Source: Cupriavidus basilensis (GTDB lineage: Bacteria; Pseudomonadota; Gammaproteobacteria; Burkholderiales; Burkholderiaceae). Taken from it: a stretch of DNA of 64,000 nt. A program made the translations under genes and the position numbers. Shown one piece after another: positions 17,578 to 27,108 of the stretch; position 1 is the stretch's first letter; every line of letters begins with the position of its first letter. The stretch spans positions 248,001 to 312,000 of the forward strand of contig NZ_CP010537.1 of NCBI RefSeq assembly GCF_000832305.1, given 5' to 3'. A model generated the notes under the pieces. The model saw only the letters and a program-made list of their open reading frames with translations, was not told the origin of the DNA and did not search any database.

Positions 17578-19175
17578 GCGATACCCCCTTGCCCCGCGCC
17601 GACTCGGCCGATGTGGCCCTGCTGCTGGAGGGCACCTTTCCGTATGTGAGCGGCGGGGTGTCGAGCTGGGTCAACCAGATGATCCGGGCGTTTCCGGACG
17701 TCCGCTTCGCCATCGTCTTCATCGGCAGCCGCCGCGAGGATTACGGCGACATGGTCTACGCGCTGCCCGACAACGTCGTGCACCTGGAAACGCATTTTCT
17801 CTACGATTTCCCGCCGCCTCCGTTGGTGCATGGCAGCGACGGCGACCCCGTCACCTTCGCCGCCTCGGCGCAGTTGCACGAGGCGCTGCGCCAGCCAGGC
17901 CGAGAGCAGGAAGCCGGCGAGCTGATCCGCGAGCTGATGCCCGAGCTGACCGATGGCGGCAGCCTGTCGGAAGATGCGTTCCTCTACAGCCGCAACGCGT
18001 GGCGGACCATCACCGAGCAGTATCGCCAGTACTGCACGGACCCGTCCTTCACCGACTACTTCTGGACCGTGCGCATCATGCACAAGCCCCTGTGGCAGCT
18101 CGCGCGCATTGCCGAAGGGCTGATCCCGGCCAAGGTCTACCACACGGTGTCCACCGGCTATGCCGGCTTCCTCGGCGCCATGCTGCACTACCGCACGGGA
18201 CGCCCCTTGCTGGTGTCCGAGCACGGCATCTATACCAAGGAACGCAAGATCGACCTGTTCCAGAGCCAGTGGATACGCGACAACCGCAACGTGTTCGAGC
18301 GCGACATCTCGCAGATCAGCTATTTCCGCGAGCTGTGGGTGCGCTTCTTTGAAACGCTGGGCCGCGTCTGCTACGACGCCGGCGACACCATCGTCGCGCT
18401 CTACGAAGGCAACCGCCTGCGCCAGGTCACGGATGGTGCCCGCGCCGAGCGGACCCGCAATATTCCCAATGGCATCAATCTGCCGCGGCTGGCCGCGCTG
18501 CGTGCGCAGCGCGCACCCGGCGTGCCCCCGGTGCTGTGCCTGATCGGCCGCGTGGTGCCGATCAAGGATATCAAGACGTTTATCCGCGCCATGCTGACCG
18601 TGGTGCGGCAATATCCCGATGCCCAGGGCTGGATCGCCGGCCCGGAAGACGAAGATCCGGAATACGCGCGCGAATGCCGCAGCCTGGCCGAAAGCCTGGG
18701 CCTCGCCGACAAGGTGAAGTTCCTGGGCTTCCAGCGCATTGATGAACTGCTGCCCAAGGTGGGCGTGCTGGTGCTCAGCTCCATCAGCGAGGCGTTGCCG
18801 CTGGTAGTGCTGGAAGGCTTTGCCGCCGGTGTGCCATGCGTGACCACCGATGTTGGCTCATGCCGGCAACTGATCTTCGGCCTGCCCGGCGAGGATGCGG
18901 CGCTAGGCGCGGCGGGCGACGTGGTGCGCATCGCCGACCCGGCCGCGCTGGCCGGCAAGGCGATCGGCCTGCTGGGTTCGCCCGACGCATGGCATGCCGC
19001 GCAGCAGGCCGGCATCCGGCGCGTGGAGCGGTATTACACGCAGGAGATGATGGTGGGTAGCTACCGTGAGCTGTACACGCGCCTGATGGCGCAGCCACGG
19101 GTGGAATCGTCTGCCGGCGGATCCCCCGCCAAGGCGGCGCAGGCCGCTGGCTGTCCCATGAAGGGAGGTCGCTGA
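17574..19175 (+). CDS. pelF: PelF, cytosolic glycosyltransferase
   Basis: GT4-family enzyme thought to polymerise Pel from UDP-amino sugars. The ATG at 17574 overlaps the pelE stop, giving 533 residues. The N-terminus VALLLEGTFPYVSGGVSSWV is the acceptor-side loop typical of PelF. The C-terminal nucleotide-sugar domain carries LIGRVVPIKDIKTFIRAM and the retaining-GT E-x7-E motif in SEALPLVVLEGF. There is no signal peptide or membrane helix, consistent with a cytosolic enzyme held at the membrane by PelD/E/G. One base separates it from pelG. Confidence 0.95.
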   Translation: MSDTPLPRADSADVALLLEGTFPYVSGGVSSWVNQMIRAFPDVRFAIVFIGSRREDYGDMVYALPDNVVHLETHFLYDFPPPPLVHGSDGDPVTFAASAQLHEALRQPGREQEAGELIRELMPELTDGGSLSEDAFLYSRNAWRTITEQYRQYCTDPSFTDYFWTVRIMHKPLWQLARIAEGLIPAKVYHTVSTGYAGFLGAMLHYRTGRPLLVSEHGIYTKERKIDLFQSQWIRDNRNVFERDISQISYFRELWVRFFETLGRVCYDAGDTIVALYEGNRLRQVTDGARAERTRNIPNGINLPRLAALRAQRAPGVPPVLCLIGRVVPIKDIKTFIRAMLTVVRQYPDAQGWIAGPEDEDPEYARECRSLAESLGLADKVKFLGFQRIDELLPKVGVLVLSSISEALPLVVLEGFAAGVPCVTTDVGSCRQLIFGLPGEDAALGAAGDVVRIADPAALAGKAIGLLGSPDAWHAAQQAGIRRVERYYTQEMMVGSYRELYTRLMAQPRVESSAGGSPAKAAQAAGCPMKGGR

Positions 19176-19176
19176 G

Positions 19177-20547
19177 ATGGCGGGGATTGGATTCGAACTT
19201 CGCAAGATGCTGCGGCGGGACAACCTGTCGGGCATGCTCGGCGCGTACGCCTATGCGGGCATCATCAGCTCCGGGCCGTGGGTCCTGTCGATCGTCGGCA
19301 TCTTGCTGATCGGCGTGCTCAGCCTGCCGTTCGTGGTGCCGGGCAGCCTGGTGACGCAGTTCCAGGTCTCGGTGACCTACCTGATTGCGGTCAGCCTGAT
19401 CCTGACCGGGCCGATGCAGCTGGCTTTTACCCGCTTTACGTCGGACCGCCTGTTCGAGAAGCGCGATAGCCTGGTGCTGTCGAACTATCACGCGGTGGCC
19501 ATGCTGGTCACGGTGCTGTCGGGCGCCATCGGCATCGGCTGCGCGCTGTTTGCGTTCCCGGAGCAGTCGGTGCTGTACCGGTTGCTGATGACCGCGGGCT
19601 TCGTGGTCATGAGCAACATCTGGATCGCGGTGATTTTCCTCACGGGCATGAAGCAGTACAAGGCCATCGTCTGGACCTTCCTGCTGGGCTATACGCTGAC
19701 CGTGGTGGCGGCGCTGGCGTTGCGCAGCTATGGCGTGGAGGGCCTGCTGCTGGGGTTTGTCGCCGGCCAGCTGAGCTTGCTGAGCGCCATGGTGGTGCTG
19801 ATCTACCGCAACTACACCAGCCAGCGGTTCATGTCGTTCGAGGTGTTCCAGCGGCGCTATGCCTACCCGAGCCTGATGCTGATCGGGCTGCTTTACAACC
19901 TTGGCATCTGGCTCGACAAGTTCATGTTCTGGTACTCGCCGTCCACGGGGCAGCAAGTCATCGGGCCGCTGCACGCGTCGATCATCTACGACATCCCGGT
20001 GTTCCTGGCCTACCTGGCAATCATCCCCGGCATGGCGGTGTTCCTGGTGCGCATCGAGACCGATTTCGTCGAGTATTACGACGCCTTCTACAACGCGGTG
20101 CGCGGCGGCAGCTCGCTCGAGCATATCGAGGATATGCGCAACACCATGGTGCAGACGATCCGGCTGGGACTGTACGAGATCGTCAAGGTGCAGGCCATTG
20201 CGGCGCTGGTGCTGTTTGTCGTGGGCAGGTTCGTGCTGGCGGCGCTCGGCATCTCGGAGCTCTACCTGCCGCTACTGTATGTGGACGTGATCGGCGCCAG
20301 CCTGCAGGTGGTGCTGCTCGGGGTGCTCAATATCTACTTCTACCTCGACCGCCGGCGGGAAGTGCTGCTGCTCAGCGGCTTGTTTGTGATCCTCAACCTG
20401 GCGTTCACCGCCGTGACCCTGCAACTGGGACCGGCCTGGTATGGCTACGGCTTCGCGGTATCATTGTTGATCGTGGTGGCCCTGGCGATCTACCTGCTCG
20501 ACCGCAAGCTGGACCGCCTCGAGTACGAAACCTACATGCTGCAGTAA
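19177..20547 (+). CDS. pelG: PelG, Wzx-like inner-membrane Pel transporter subunit
   Basis: 456-residue polytopic membrane protein with about 12 predicted helices, of the polysaccharide-flippase-like fold; in Pel systems it carries the polymer across the inner membrane. The N-terminus MAGIGFELRKML followed by IISSGPWVLSIVGIL is characteristic of PelG. Long hydrophobic stretches alternate with short Arg/Lys loops, and the C-terminus (LDRKLDRLEYETYMLQ) is charged. It closes the operon; a strong hairpin follows seven bases after the stop. Confidence 0.95.
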   Translation: MAGIGFELRKMLRRDNLSGMLGAYAYAGIISSGPWVLSIVGILLIGVLSLPFVVPGSLVTQFQVSVTYLIAVSLILTGPMQLAFTRFTSDRLFEKRDSLVLSNYHAVAMLVTVLSGAIGIGCALFAFPEQSVLYRLLMTAGFVVMSNIWIAVIFLTGMKQYKAIVWTFLLGYTLTVVAALALRSYGVEGLLLGFVAGQLSLLSAMVVLIYRNYTSQRFMSFEVFQRRYAYPSLMLIGLLYNLGIWLDKFMFWYSPSTGQQVIGPLHASIIYDIPVFLAYLAIIPGMAVFLVRIETDFVEYYDAFYNAVRGGSSLEHIEDMRNTMVQTIRLGLYEIVKVQAIAALVLFVVGRFVLAALGISELYLPLLYVDVIGASLQVVLLGVLNIYFYLDRRREVLLLSGLFVILNLAFTAVTLQLGPAWYGYGFAVSLLIVVALAIYLLDRKLDRLEYETYMLQ

Positions 20548-20553
20548 CGGCGC

Positions 20554-20579
20554 GCGCGCCGGCTTTCTTGCCGGCGCGC
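20554..20579 (+). terminator. Hairpin downstream of pelG
   Basis: Perfect 10-bp GC-only stem GCGCGCCGGC / GCCGGCGCGC with a TTTCTT loop, starting 7 bp after the pelG stop. No T-tract follows (TGCAATACC), so it may work as an mRNA 3' end or a weak terminator that sets off the next signalling genes. Confidence 0.6.
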
Positions 20580-20748
20580 TGCAATACCCTCCCGCGCCGT
20601 CCTTGGCGCGGCGACGCCGGATTCTGTACCATTCCCCTTTTGCGTACCTGGCGCCCGGCCTGCCCGGGTATTTCGCGTTGCCTTTGCGGCGGCGCAGGAA
20701 GCGCGCGGTGGCATCTGGAAGAGAAGACGTGGCAAGCATGAGGTAAGT

Positions 20749-21513
20749 ATGAGAATCGCTTCGGTGGAAGACGACAAGAGCCAGTCCGAGCTGATCCAGC
20801 AGATCCTGGTCTCGGCCGGCCATGAGTGCGAGTGCTTCGCCAGTGGCAGCACGTTCCTGCGGGCCCTGCGCGAGCAAGCGTTCGACCTGCTGGTGGTGGA
20901 CTGGCAACTGCCCGATACCAGCGGCCTTGAGGTGGTGACCTGGGTGCGCCAGAACTCCGGGCGCAATCCCCCCATCCTGTTCCTGACCAGCCGCTCGCAG
21001 GAAGAGGACATCGTCGCCGGGCTGGGCGCGGGCGCCGACGACTACATGATCAAGCCGATCCGCCGCGCCGAGCTGGTGGCGCGCGTATCCGCGTTGCTGC
21101 GCCGCACGTATCCGCAGGCGCAGCAGGACAGCGCGCTGATCCGGGTGGGCAACTACGCTGTCGATCCGCAGGCGCGCACCGTGACCTGCGGCGGGAGCCG
21201 GGTGGACGTGTCGCCGCGCGAGTTCGACCTGGCGTTGTTCCTGTTCCGCAACCTGGGGCGCCTGGTGTCGCGCGAGGTGGTCGAGCAAGCCGTGTGGGGC
21301 CGCGCGATCGGTGTCGGCTCGCGCACGCTCGATACCCATATCTCGCGGCTGCGGATCAAGCTGGCATTGCGGCCCGAGAACGGTGTGCGCCTGACTTCCG
21401 TGTATGCCCACGGTTACCGCTTCGAAGCCGCGGGCGACGGGGATAACCAGGGCCTGCAGGATTCACAGCATTCGCAGGATCAACAGGGTATGCAGGACAA
21501 GCAGGAAGACTGA
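20749..21513 (+). CDS. OmpR-family response regulator
   Basis: 254-residue two-component regulator. The receiver domain (1-120) has the acidic pair Asp8/Asp9, phospho-acceptor Asp51 in LLVVDWQLPD, the Thr switch in FLTSRS and the Lys in DDYMIKP. The winged-helix DNA-binding domain (about 130-230) has PREFDLALFLFRNLGRLVSR and the recognition region GSRTLDTHISRLRIKL. The last ~25 residues are a Gln/Asp/Ser-rich tail with DSQHSQDQQGMQDKQED, unusual for the family. Start ATG at 20749 has GAGGT upstream. It lies immediately upstream of the FecR/LysM protein and the CHASE2 kinase, its likely partner. Confidence 0.92.
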   Translation: MRIASVEDDKSQSELIQQILVSAGHECECFASGSTFLRALREQAFDLLVVDWQLPDTSGLEVVTWVRQNSGRNPPILFLTSRSQEEDIVAGLGAGADDYMIKPIRRAELVARVSALLRRTYPQAQQDSALIRVGNYAVDPQARTVTCGGSRVDVSPREFDLALFLFRNLGRLVSREVVEQAVWGRAIGVGSRTLDTHISRLRIKLALRPENGVRLTSVYAHGYRFEAAGDGDNQGLQDSQHSQDQQGMQDKQED

Positions 21514-21517
21514 GTTT

Positions 21518-23233
21518 ATGAAGCGGTTCGATATGGCAGCAGGCAGGAATGCAGGCATGGCAGGGCACTCGCGCGCGGCATGCACGATGGGCGCGCTCGG
21601 CATGGCCGGATTGGTTGGCGTGCTTGGTGCCGTATGGTCCGCCTGCGCCGCGGCGCAGGCTGCAGGCGCCGAGGGCGCCAACTTTATCTACCAGGTGCGT
21701 CCGGGCGACACGCTGATTGGCGTGGCGGACCGCTTCATGGTCAACCCCGCCGGCTGGCGCGAGCTGCAGGCATTGAACAAGGTGGCCGATCCTTACCGGC
21801 TGCCGCCCGGCATGCGCCTGCGCATCCCGCTGGCGCGCATCCCGGTGACCGACGGCACCGCCCGCGTGGTCTTCGTAACGGGGCCGGCGAGCGCCGATGG
21901 CCGCACGTTGCAGGCTGGCATGGCGTTGCGCGAAGGCGCCCGCATCGAGACCGGCGCCGGCGGCACCGTCACCCTGGAACTGGGTGACGGCTCACGCGTG
22001 ACGTTGCCGCCGGCGACAGCCGTGGAAGTCGAGCGGCTGCGCGCGTTCGCCCGCACGGGCCTGACCGACGCCGTGATCGGTATCGGCCAGGGCGAGGTGG
22101 AGTCCCGCGTGGCGCCGCGCGGCACCGGCGTGGGGCGGTTCGAGATCCGTACCCCGTCGCTGGTGACCGGCGTGCGCGGCACGCGCTTTCGCGTGGGCAC
22201 CGAGGACGGCGCCAGCCAGAGCGCCGTGCTCGAAGGCCAGGTGCAGGCCCGCGCGCGCGGCGGCCAGCAAGCGGTAGTGAATGCCGGCTACGGCGTCAGC
22301 GCATCGGCCGCGGGCACCCTGGCGCGGCCCGCCGCGCTGCTGCCGGCGCCGGCGCTGATGCCGCTGCCCCAGCCGCTGCTGGCAAGCCATGCCACCGTGC
22401 GCTGGGGGCCGGTTGCGCGCGCCGCCAGCTACCGCGTGGTGGTCTCGCGCGATGCCGCCCAGACGGAGTTGCTGTCCTCCCAGGCCGTGGAGGGCACGCA
22501 GGCAGCGCTCCAGGACCTGCCCGAGGGTGAGCTCTACGTGGGCGTGAGCGCGCTCGATGCCCGGCACCTTGGCGGCGCGGGCGCGGTGATGCCGTTCGTG
22601 GTGCGCCTGAATCCGCCCGCGCCTTTTACGCTGGCGCCCGAGCGCGATGGCGCCGCCTACGGCGAGACGCCGATGTTTACCTGGGCCGAAGTCGCCAACG
22701 CGGCGCAATATGAATTCGAAGTGGCGGCCAATGCGGACTTCACGCAAGGCCTCCTGCAGGCGCGCGGCACGGTGCCTTCGGCCAGCCAGGCGCTTGCGCC
22801 CGGCCGCTGGTGGTGGCGTGTGCGCTCGGTCGATGCAGGCGGGCAGCCTGGCCCCTGGAGCGAGCCGGTGGGGTTCGCGCTGGAGCCGTCGCCGCCGCAG
22901 CCGCGCCTGGAAGACGATGGCGGCGACGCCTTGCGGCTCGCATGGCCGGCCGCCAGCGGAGCCAGCGCTAATGGCGCGGCGCAAGCCTACCGCGTGCAGA
23001 TGGCATCCGACGCCCCCTTTACGCAGATCGTCGCCGACGTCAGCACCGAGACCAATGCGGCCCGCCTGCCGCGGCCCGGCAGCGGCACGTATTTTGTGCG
23101 GGTGGCTCGCCAGGATCCGGGCCGCGCGCCGCATTTCTCAGCGCCCCAGCGTATCGAGGTGGTGCAGTACGTGCGCGATTCGCAGGGCCAGCCCGTGAGC
23201 GCCGGCTCACGCTGGCTCAATCGTGCCAACTAG
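21518..23233 (+). CDS. Exported LysM/FecR-domain protein with fibronectin-like repeats
   Basis: 571-residue exported protein. The ATG at 21518 is 5 bp after the regulator stop. A long N-terminal signal region (to about residue 52) precedes a LysM peptidoglycan-binding module (about 55-105: YQVRPGDTLIGVADRF, ending PPGMRLRIP). A FecR domain follows (about 120-270: VTGPASADGRTLQAGMALREG and TPSLVTGVRGTRFRVG), then two or three Ig/fibronectin-III-like segments, each with a Trp-rich strand such as ATVRWGPVARAASYRVVVS and RWWWRVRSVDAGG. Such proteins are usual neighbours of CHASE2 sensors and may present a periplasmic or wall signal to the kinase (inference). Confidence 0.85.
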   Translation: MKRFDMAAGRNAGMAGHSRAACTMGALGMAGLVGVLGAVWSACAAAQAAGAEGANFIYQVRPGDTLIGVADRFMVNPAGWRELQALNKVADPYRLPPGMRLRIPLARIPVTDGTARVVFVTGPASADGRTLQAGMALREGARIETGAGGTVTLELGDGSRVTLPPATAVEVERLRAFARTGLTDAVIGIGQGEVESRVAPRGTGVGRFEIRTPSLVTGVRGTRFRVGTEDGASQSAVLEGQVQARARGGQQAVVNAGYGVSASAAGTLARPAALLPAPALMPLPQPLLASHATVRWGPVARAASYRVVVSRDAAQTELLSSQAVEGTQAALQDLPEGELYVGVSALDARHLGGAGAVMPFVVRLNPPAPFTLAPERDGAAYGETPMFTWAEVANAAQYEFEVAANADFTQGLLQARGTVPSASQALAPGRWWWRVRSVDAGGQPGPWSEPVGFALEPSPPQPRLEDDGGDALRLAWPAASGASANGAAQAYRVQMASDAPFTQIVADVSTETNAARLPRPGSGTYFVRVARQDPGRAPHFSAPQRIEVVQYVRDSQGQPVSAGSRWLNRAN

Positions 23234-25655
23234 CCTGGCGCAACTCGCCGCGCGCGCACTGGGCCGGGTGCCCGCACGCATGATGGCTGGCTACCAGCGC
23301 CGCACGCTGGTTGAATGGAGCCTGTTGACGGCCGCCGTGCTGGCGCTGGTGGCGGCGTGCGCCGTGCTGGGTTGGAGCGAACGCGCCGACAAGGCGGTCT
23401 ACGACCTGTCGGTCGCGGCCCAGCATCACGCGCCCGGCGACGAGATCGTGATCGTCGCCATCGACGACCCCAGCATCTCCGCCATTGGCCGCTGGCCCTG
23501 GCGCCGCTGGGTGCTGGCCGACCTGATCGACCGCATTGCCGCCGACGCGCCTCGCGTGATCGGGGTCGACGTGATTCTCTCCGAGCCGGACGCCTTGCAT
23601 CCCGAGGACGACCGCGCGCTGGCAGGCAGCATGGCGCGCGCCGGCAACGTCGTGCTGCCCGCGCTGGCCGAAGCGGGGCGTGACGGCTTGCTGGTGCGCT
23701 ATCCGCTGACGGGCCTGGGCAGCGAGGTGGGGCACATCAATATCGCGGTGGATCTCGACGGCATTGCCCGCCAGGTGTTCCTGCAGGAAGGGCTGCCGGG
23801 CCGCCAGCTCAATCATTTCTCGGCCGCGATGGTCGGCTTCGGCAAGCCGCCGCGGCCGGTGTCCGCCTACCGTCACGACGGCCCCGAGGATGACCGCGGC
23901 GCCGATGGCTGGACCCGGGACTACCGGCTGCGCATTCCGTTTGCCGGGCCGCCGGGGACGTTCCGGCAGGTCTCGGTACTCGATGTGCTGGGTGGCACGT
24001 TGCCGCGCGACTTCTTCCGCGGCAAGTCCGTGCTGGTAGGCGCCACGGCGAGCGGGCTGGGCGACGTGTTCCCCACGCCGGTATCGCGCAACGGCCACGG
24101 CATGAGCGGCGTGGAAATCATCGCCAACGCCATGCAGACGCTGCAGCGCGACACGGCCATCGTCACCCTGCCGGCGCCCTGGTTCTGGCTGTGCACGTTG
24201 TTGCCGGTGTTGCTGGCGAGCCTGGCCTCGCTGACGCTGACGCCGCGCAACGCGCTGCTGGTCACGGTGGTGCTGCTGGCCGGCACGCTGGCCGCCAGCC
24301 TGCTGCTGGTCGTATTAGGCCACTTCTGGTTCGCGCCGGCCAGCGCCGTGCTGGGTTGCAGCCTGCTCTACCCGCTGTGGAGCTGGCGGCGCCAGGAAGC
24401 GGCGCTGCAGTTCCTCACCGACGAGCTCGCACAGCTCGAGCAAGAGCCTGGCCTGCTGGCCATGCCCGCCGGCGAGGGCGAGGTGGGCAGCAAATCGGGC
24501 GGCAAATCGGACCGCAAATCGGGCCGCAACCTCGATACCCGCATGCGTGCGGTCTACCGCATGACCACGCGTCTGCGGGACATGCGGCAATTCCTGGCGG
24601 ACGGGCTCGAAGGCCTGCCCGAAGCCACCGTGATCTGCGATCGCGGTGGCCGTGTGCTGCTTGCCAACCGGCGTGGCCTGCTGCTGGCGCCGCGCACGCT
24701 CGGGCCGCTGGGCGACATGAACGCACCGCGCCCCGGCATTCGCGAACTGATCAACGAAGTGTTCGTCCAGCCCAAGGCCGGGCTGGACTACTGGGACCAG
24801 TTATGCAGCGTCTATGTCGAGGCCGACGCCGCGCACCCGGTGCAGGCGCCGCCCGGGGTGGAGCTGGAAGCGCGCGACGAACACCCGATGCTGCTGCGCG
24901 GCGCGCCGCTGCGCAGCGACACCGGCGGTGTCGCCGGCCTGATCGTGAGCGTCATCGATATCACCCAGGTGCGCATGGCCGAGCGGCGCCGCGAGGAGTC
25001 CCTGCGCTTCATCTCGCACGACATGCGGTCCCCGCAGTCCTCCATCCTTGCCCTGATCGACCTGCAGAACGAGCCTGGCCGGGCGCTGCCCGAGGCAGCC
25101 CTGCTGGCCCGCATCGGCGAGCACGCCAACCGAACGCTGGAACTCGCGGACGACTTTATCCGGCTGGCCCGTGCGGAAGCGACGCACCTCAACTTCATCG
25201 AGGTCGACCTGGCCGGCGTGGTGCTGGACGCCACCGACGAGCTATGGGCGCTCGCCAGCGCCGCACGGATCGAACTGAAGGTGGAAGTCGACGTGGAAGA
25301 GGAGCAGTCGCAGCTCCTGGCCGAGCCGGTGCTGCTGGTGCGGGCGATTGCCAACCTGGTGAGCAATGCCATCAAGTTCAGTCCGCCCCAAACGACCGTG
25401 ACGGTGCGCCTGTATCGCGTGCCGCAGGGGCTGGCGATCGATGTGGCAGACCAGGGCCGGGGCATCGCCGAGCAAGACCAGGGCCGCCTGTTCCAGCCCT
25501 TCGCGCGGCTGCGCGACACCGAGCAGGATGCGCCCGCCGGCAGCGGGTTGGGGCTGGTGTTCGTCAAGACCGTGGTGGAGCGTCATGGCGGAGAGATCAA
25601 GCTGACCAGCGCCGCGGGTGCCGGCGCCACCTTCACGATCTTCCTGCCCTGCTGA
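23223..25655 (+). CDS. CHASE2-domain sensor histidine kinase
   Basis: 810-residue membrane kinase starting at a GTG (23223) that overlaps the end of the FecR gene by 11 bases; an ATG at 23280 is an alternative. Layout: one membrane helix (about 28-48), a periplasmic CHASE2 domain (about 50-300, with IVIVAIDDPSISAIGRWPW and GKSVLVGATASGLGDVFPTP), three membrane helices (about 320-390), a linker with a 12-nt repeat, a PAS-like region (about 465-580), a HisKA domain with phospho-accepting His599 in RFISHDMRSPQSS, and a HATPase_c domain (NLVSNAIKFS, DQGRGI, GSGLGL). It probably phosphorylates the response regulator at 20749. Confidence 0.9.
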   Translation: MPTSLAQLAARALGRVPARMMAGYQRRTLVEWSLLTAAVLALVAACAVLGWSERADKAVYDLSVAAQHHAPGDEIVIVAIDDPSISAIGRWPWRRWVLADLIDRIAADAPRVIGVDVILSEPDALHPEDDRALAGSMARAGNVVLPALAEAGRDGLLVRYPLTGLGSEVGHINIAVDLDGIARQVFLQEGLPGRQLNHFSAAMVGFGKPPRPVSAYRHDGPEDDRGADGWTRDYRLRIPFAGPPGTFRQVSVLDVLGGTLPRDFFRGKSVLVGATASGLGDVFPTPVSRNGHGMSGVEIIANAMQTLQRDTAIVTLPAPWFWLCTLLPVLLASLASLTLTPRNALLVTVVLLAGTLAASLLLVVLGHFWFAPASAVLGCSLLYPLWSWRRQEAALQFLTDELAQLEQEPGLLAMPAGEGEVGSKSGGKSDRKSGRNLDTRMRAVYRMTTRLRDMRQFLADGLEGLPEATVICDRGGRVLLANRRGLLLAPRTLGPLGDMNAPRPGIRELINEVFVQPKAGLDYWDQLCSVYVEADAAHPVQAPPGVELEARDEHPMLLRGAPLRSDTGGVAGLIVSVIDITQVRMAERRREESLRFISHDMRSPQSSILALIDLQNEPGRALPEAALLARIGEHANRTLELADDFIRLARAEATHLNFIEVDLAGVVLDATDELWALASAARIELKVEVDVEEEQSQLLAEPVLLVRAIANLVSNAIKFSPPQTTVTVRLYRVPQGLAIDVADQGRGIAEQDQGRLFQPFARLRDTEQDAPAGSGLGLVFVKTVVERHGGEIKLTSAAGAGATFTIFLPC
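24490..24525 (+). repeat. Three 12-nt tandem repeats in the kinase linker
   Basis: Units GCAAATCGGGCG, GCAAATCGGACC and GCAAATCGGGCC follow one another in frame and encode the Lys/Ser/Gly linker between the third CHASE2-associated helix and the PAS-like part. They may vary in number between strains. Confidence 0.7.
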
Positions 25656-25670
25656 TCCGCTCGCAGGCGC

Positions 25671-25883
25671 TCAGCGCGATGCGCGCGTGACCGCTGGTAG
25701 CCCAGCCTGGCCTGCGGTGGTGACGGTGGCCGTGGCGCGGCTGTCCATCTGGCGGATCTTGCGCGCCGCGCGCTGCTCGTTGCCGTCCTGCAGCGTCACG
25801 CACAGCACGGTGACGAGCGCGAACGCCACCATGCAAAGCGCAACGTAGCCCAGCAACCTGTACCGTTCGGATCGCGATCCCAT
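25671..25883 (-). CDS. Small single-span membrane protein
   Basis: 70 residues from the ATG at 25883, with a GGCTGAG ribosome site. A basic N-terminus (MGSRSERYR) leads into one hydrophobic helix (about residues 10-31: LLGYVALCMVAFALVTVLCV), followed by a charged, predicted periplasmic tail containing QRAARKIRQMDSRATATV. It is convergent with the CHASE2 kinase (15 bp between stops) and divergent from the AraC gene. No family recognised. Confidence 0.55.
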   Translation of the reverse strand: MGSRSERYRLLGYVALCMVAFALVTVLCVTLQDGNEQRAARKIRQMDSRATATVTTAGQAGLPAVTRASR

Positions 25884-26112
25884 ATCTCAGCCTGCCATGA
25901 ATAGCGCAGCATTCTATGGCGAGGCCGCGTCGGCTACTGTCAACAAATGCAAGGACGCTCACCCAGGCGCCGCCGGACCTGCTGCGCCGCGCATCGACGC
26001 TGGCCTGGCCTGGCGATACAATCATCGCGCAGTGCCTGCACAAGAGCCCTGGCGCGCCGGGCCACGCCCACCCGCCGCCGATGGTGTCAATCGCCCCAAC
26101 AGGCCGCCACCG

Positions 26113-27090
26113 ATGCACAGCAACACCGAGTCCCTCGACACAGGCGCCAGCGGGCGCCCGGTACGCCACCTGGTTGCCACCGAGGCCGCCATGGCGGCAG
26201 CGGGCCTGGACGGCTGGCAGCAGCGCTACCAGCAACTCACGCCCGGGCATTTTCTTGCGCAAGTGCAGCAGGCTACCTATGGCGACGTCCACGTCTTCCG
26301 TGAACGCACCAACCAGGCGTTGCTGGAGGAGGGCGAAGCACGGCGCGGCTATCTTTCCATCGCCTTGCCCCACCGCGAGTGTGCCGATGGCTGGTTCTCC
26401 GGCTACCGGATGAGCGGCGACACCGTGCTGCGCGCCGGCAACGGCCAGCCGCTGGCCATGCGCACCCCGCCATCGCTGGACCTGCTCGGCGTGACGTTGC
26501 CGCTGCCCGCGCTGCAACGCGTGATGGAGCGCGAGGGGGTTCCGGAGCTGATCGCGCGCTTGCAGCCGGCCACGGAGGTGCGGCGCGCCGCGTCCGAGGA
26601 TTTCCGGGCGGCGATGCTGGCGGTGCTGGCTGCGTCAGCCATGCAGAGCGAAGTATTCAACCAGCGCTTTGTCGAGAGCGCCATGCGCGATGCGTTGCTG
26701 ATGGCGGTGGTGTCCACCCTGACGCATGGCATCGGGGATGTCCTGCTGCCTACGCCGCCTGCGCGGCGGCGGCTGGTCGCACAGGCGTATGAGATGGTGC
26801 GCGCCGCGCCCGAGGCGCCCTGGAGTGTTCTGGTTCTGTGTGAACGGCTTGGGGTTTCAAGGCGCACGCTGCAATACAGCTTCAATGAAGTCACCGGGTT
26901 GGCGCCGCTGGAGTTTGTTCGAGCTTTGCGGATGAATGGGGTGAGGCAGGCATTGGGTGGACGGCAGGCGCCGGAGCCGGTGGGCGTGGTGGCGGCACGG
27001 TGGGGGTTTAATCATCTGCCGCGGTTCGCTGCGCAGTATCGGGCGTTTTTTGGGGAGTTGCCATCGGAGACCGCAGGCAGGGGGAGGTGA
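26113..27090 (+). CDS. AraC-family transcriptional regulator (EutR-like)
   Basis: 325-residue regulator from the ATG at 26113. The N-terminal ~200 residues resemble the ligand-binding half of EutR-type AraC proteins (QRYQQLTPGHFLAQVQQATYG, then HVFRERTNQALLEEG). The C-terminal double helix-turn-helix spans about 215-320, with VLCERLGVSRRTLQYSFNEV as first recognition helix and AARWGFNHLPRFAAQYRAFF as second. Upstream in-frame codons to 25897 are not conserved-looking. The effector is unknown; the neighbourhood gives no obvious target apart from the adjacent T6SS or CHASE2 genes. Confidence 0.88.
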   Translation: MHSNTESLDTGASGRPVRHLVATEAAMAAAGLDGWQQRYQQLTPGHFLAQVQQATYGDVHVFRERTNQALLEEGEARRGYLSIALPHRECADGWFSGYRMSGDTVLRAGNGQPLAMRTPPSLDLLGVTLPLPALQRVMEREGVPELIARLQPATEVRRAASEDFRAAMLAVLAASAMQSEVFNQRFVESAMRDALLMAVVSTLTHGIGDVLLPTPPARRRLVAQAYEMVRAAPEAPWSVLVLCERLGVSRRTLQYSFNEVTGLAPLEFVRALRMNGVRQALGGRQAPEPVGVVAARWGFNHLPRFAAQYRAFFGELPSETAGRGR

Positions 27091-27108
27091 GTCGTTGACA
27101 GGGTTGAG

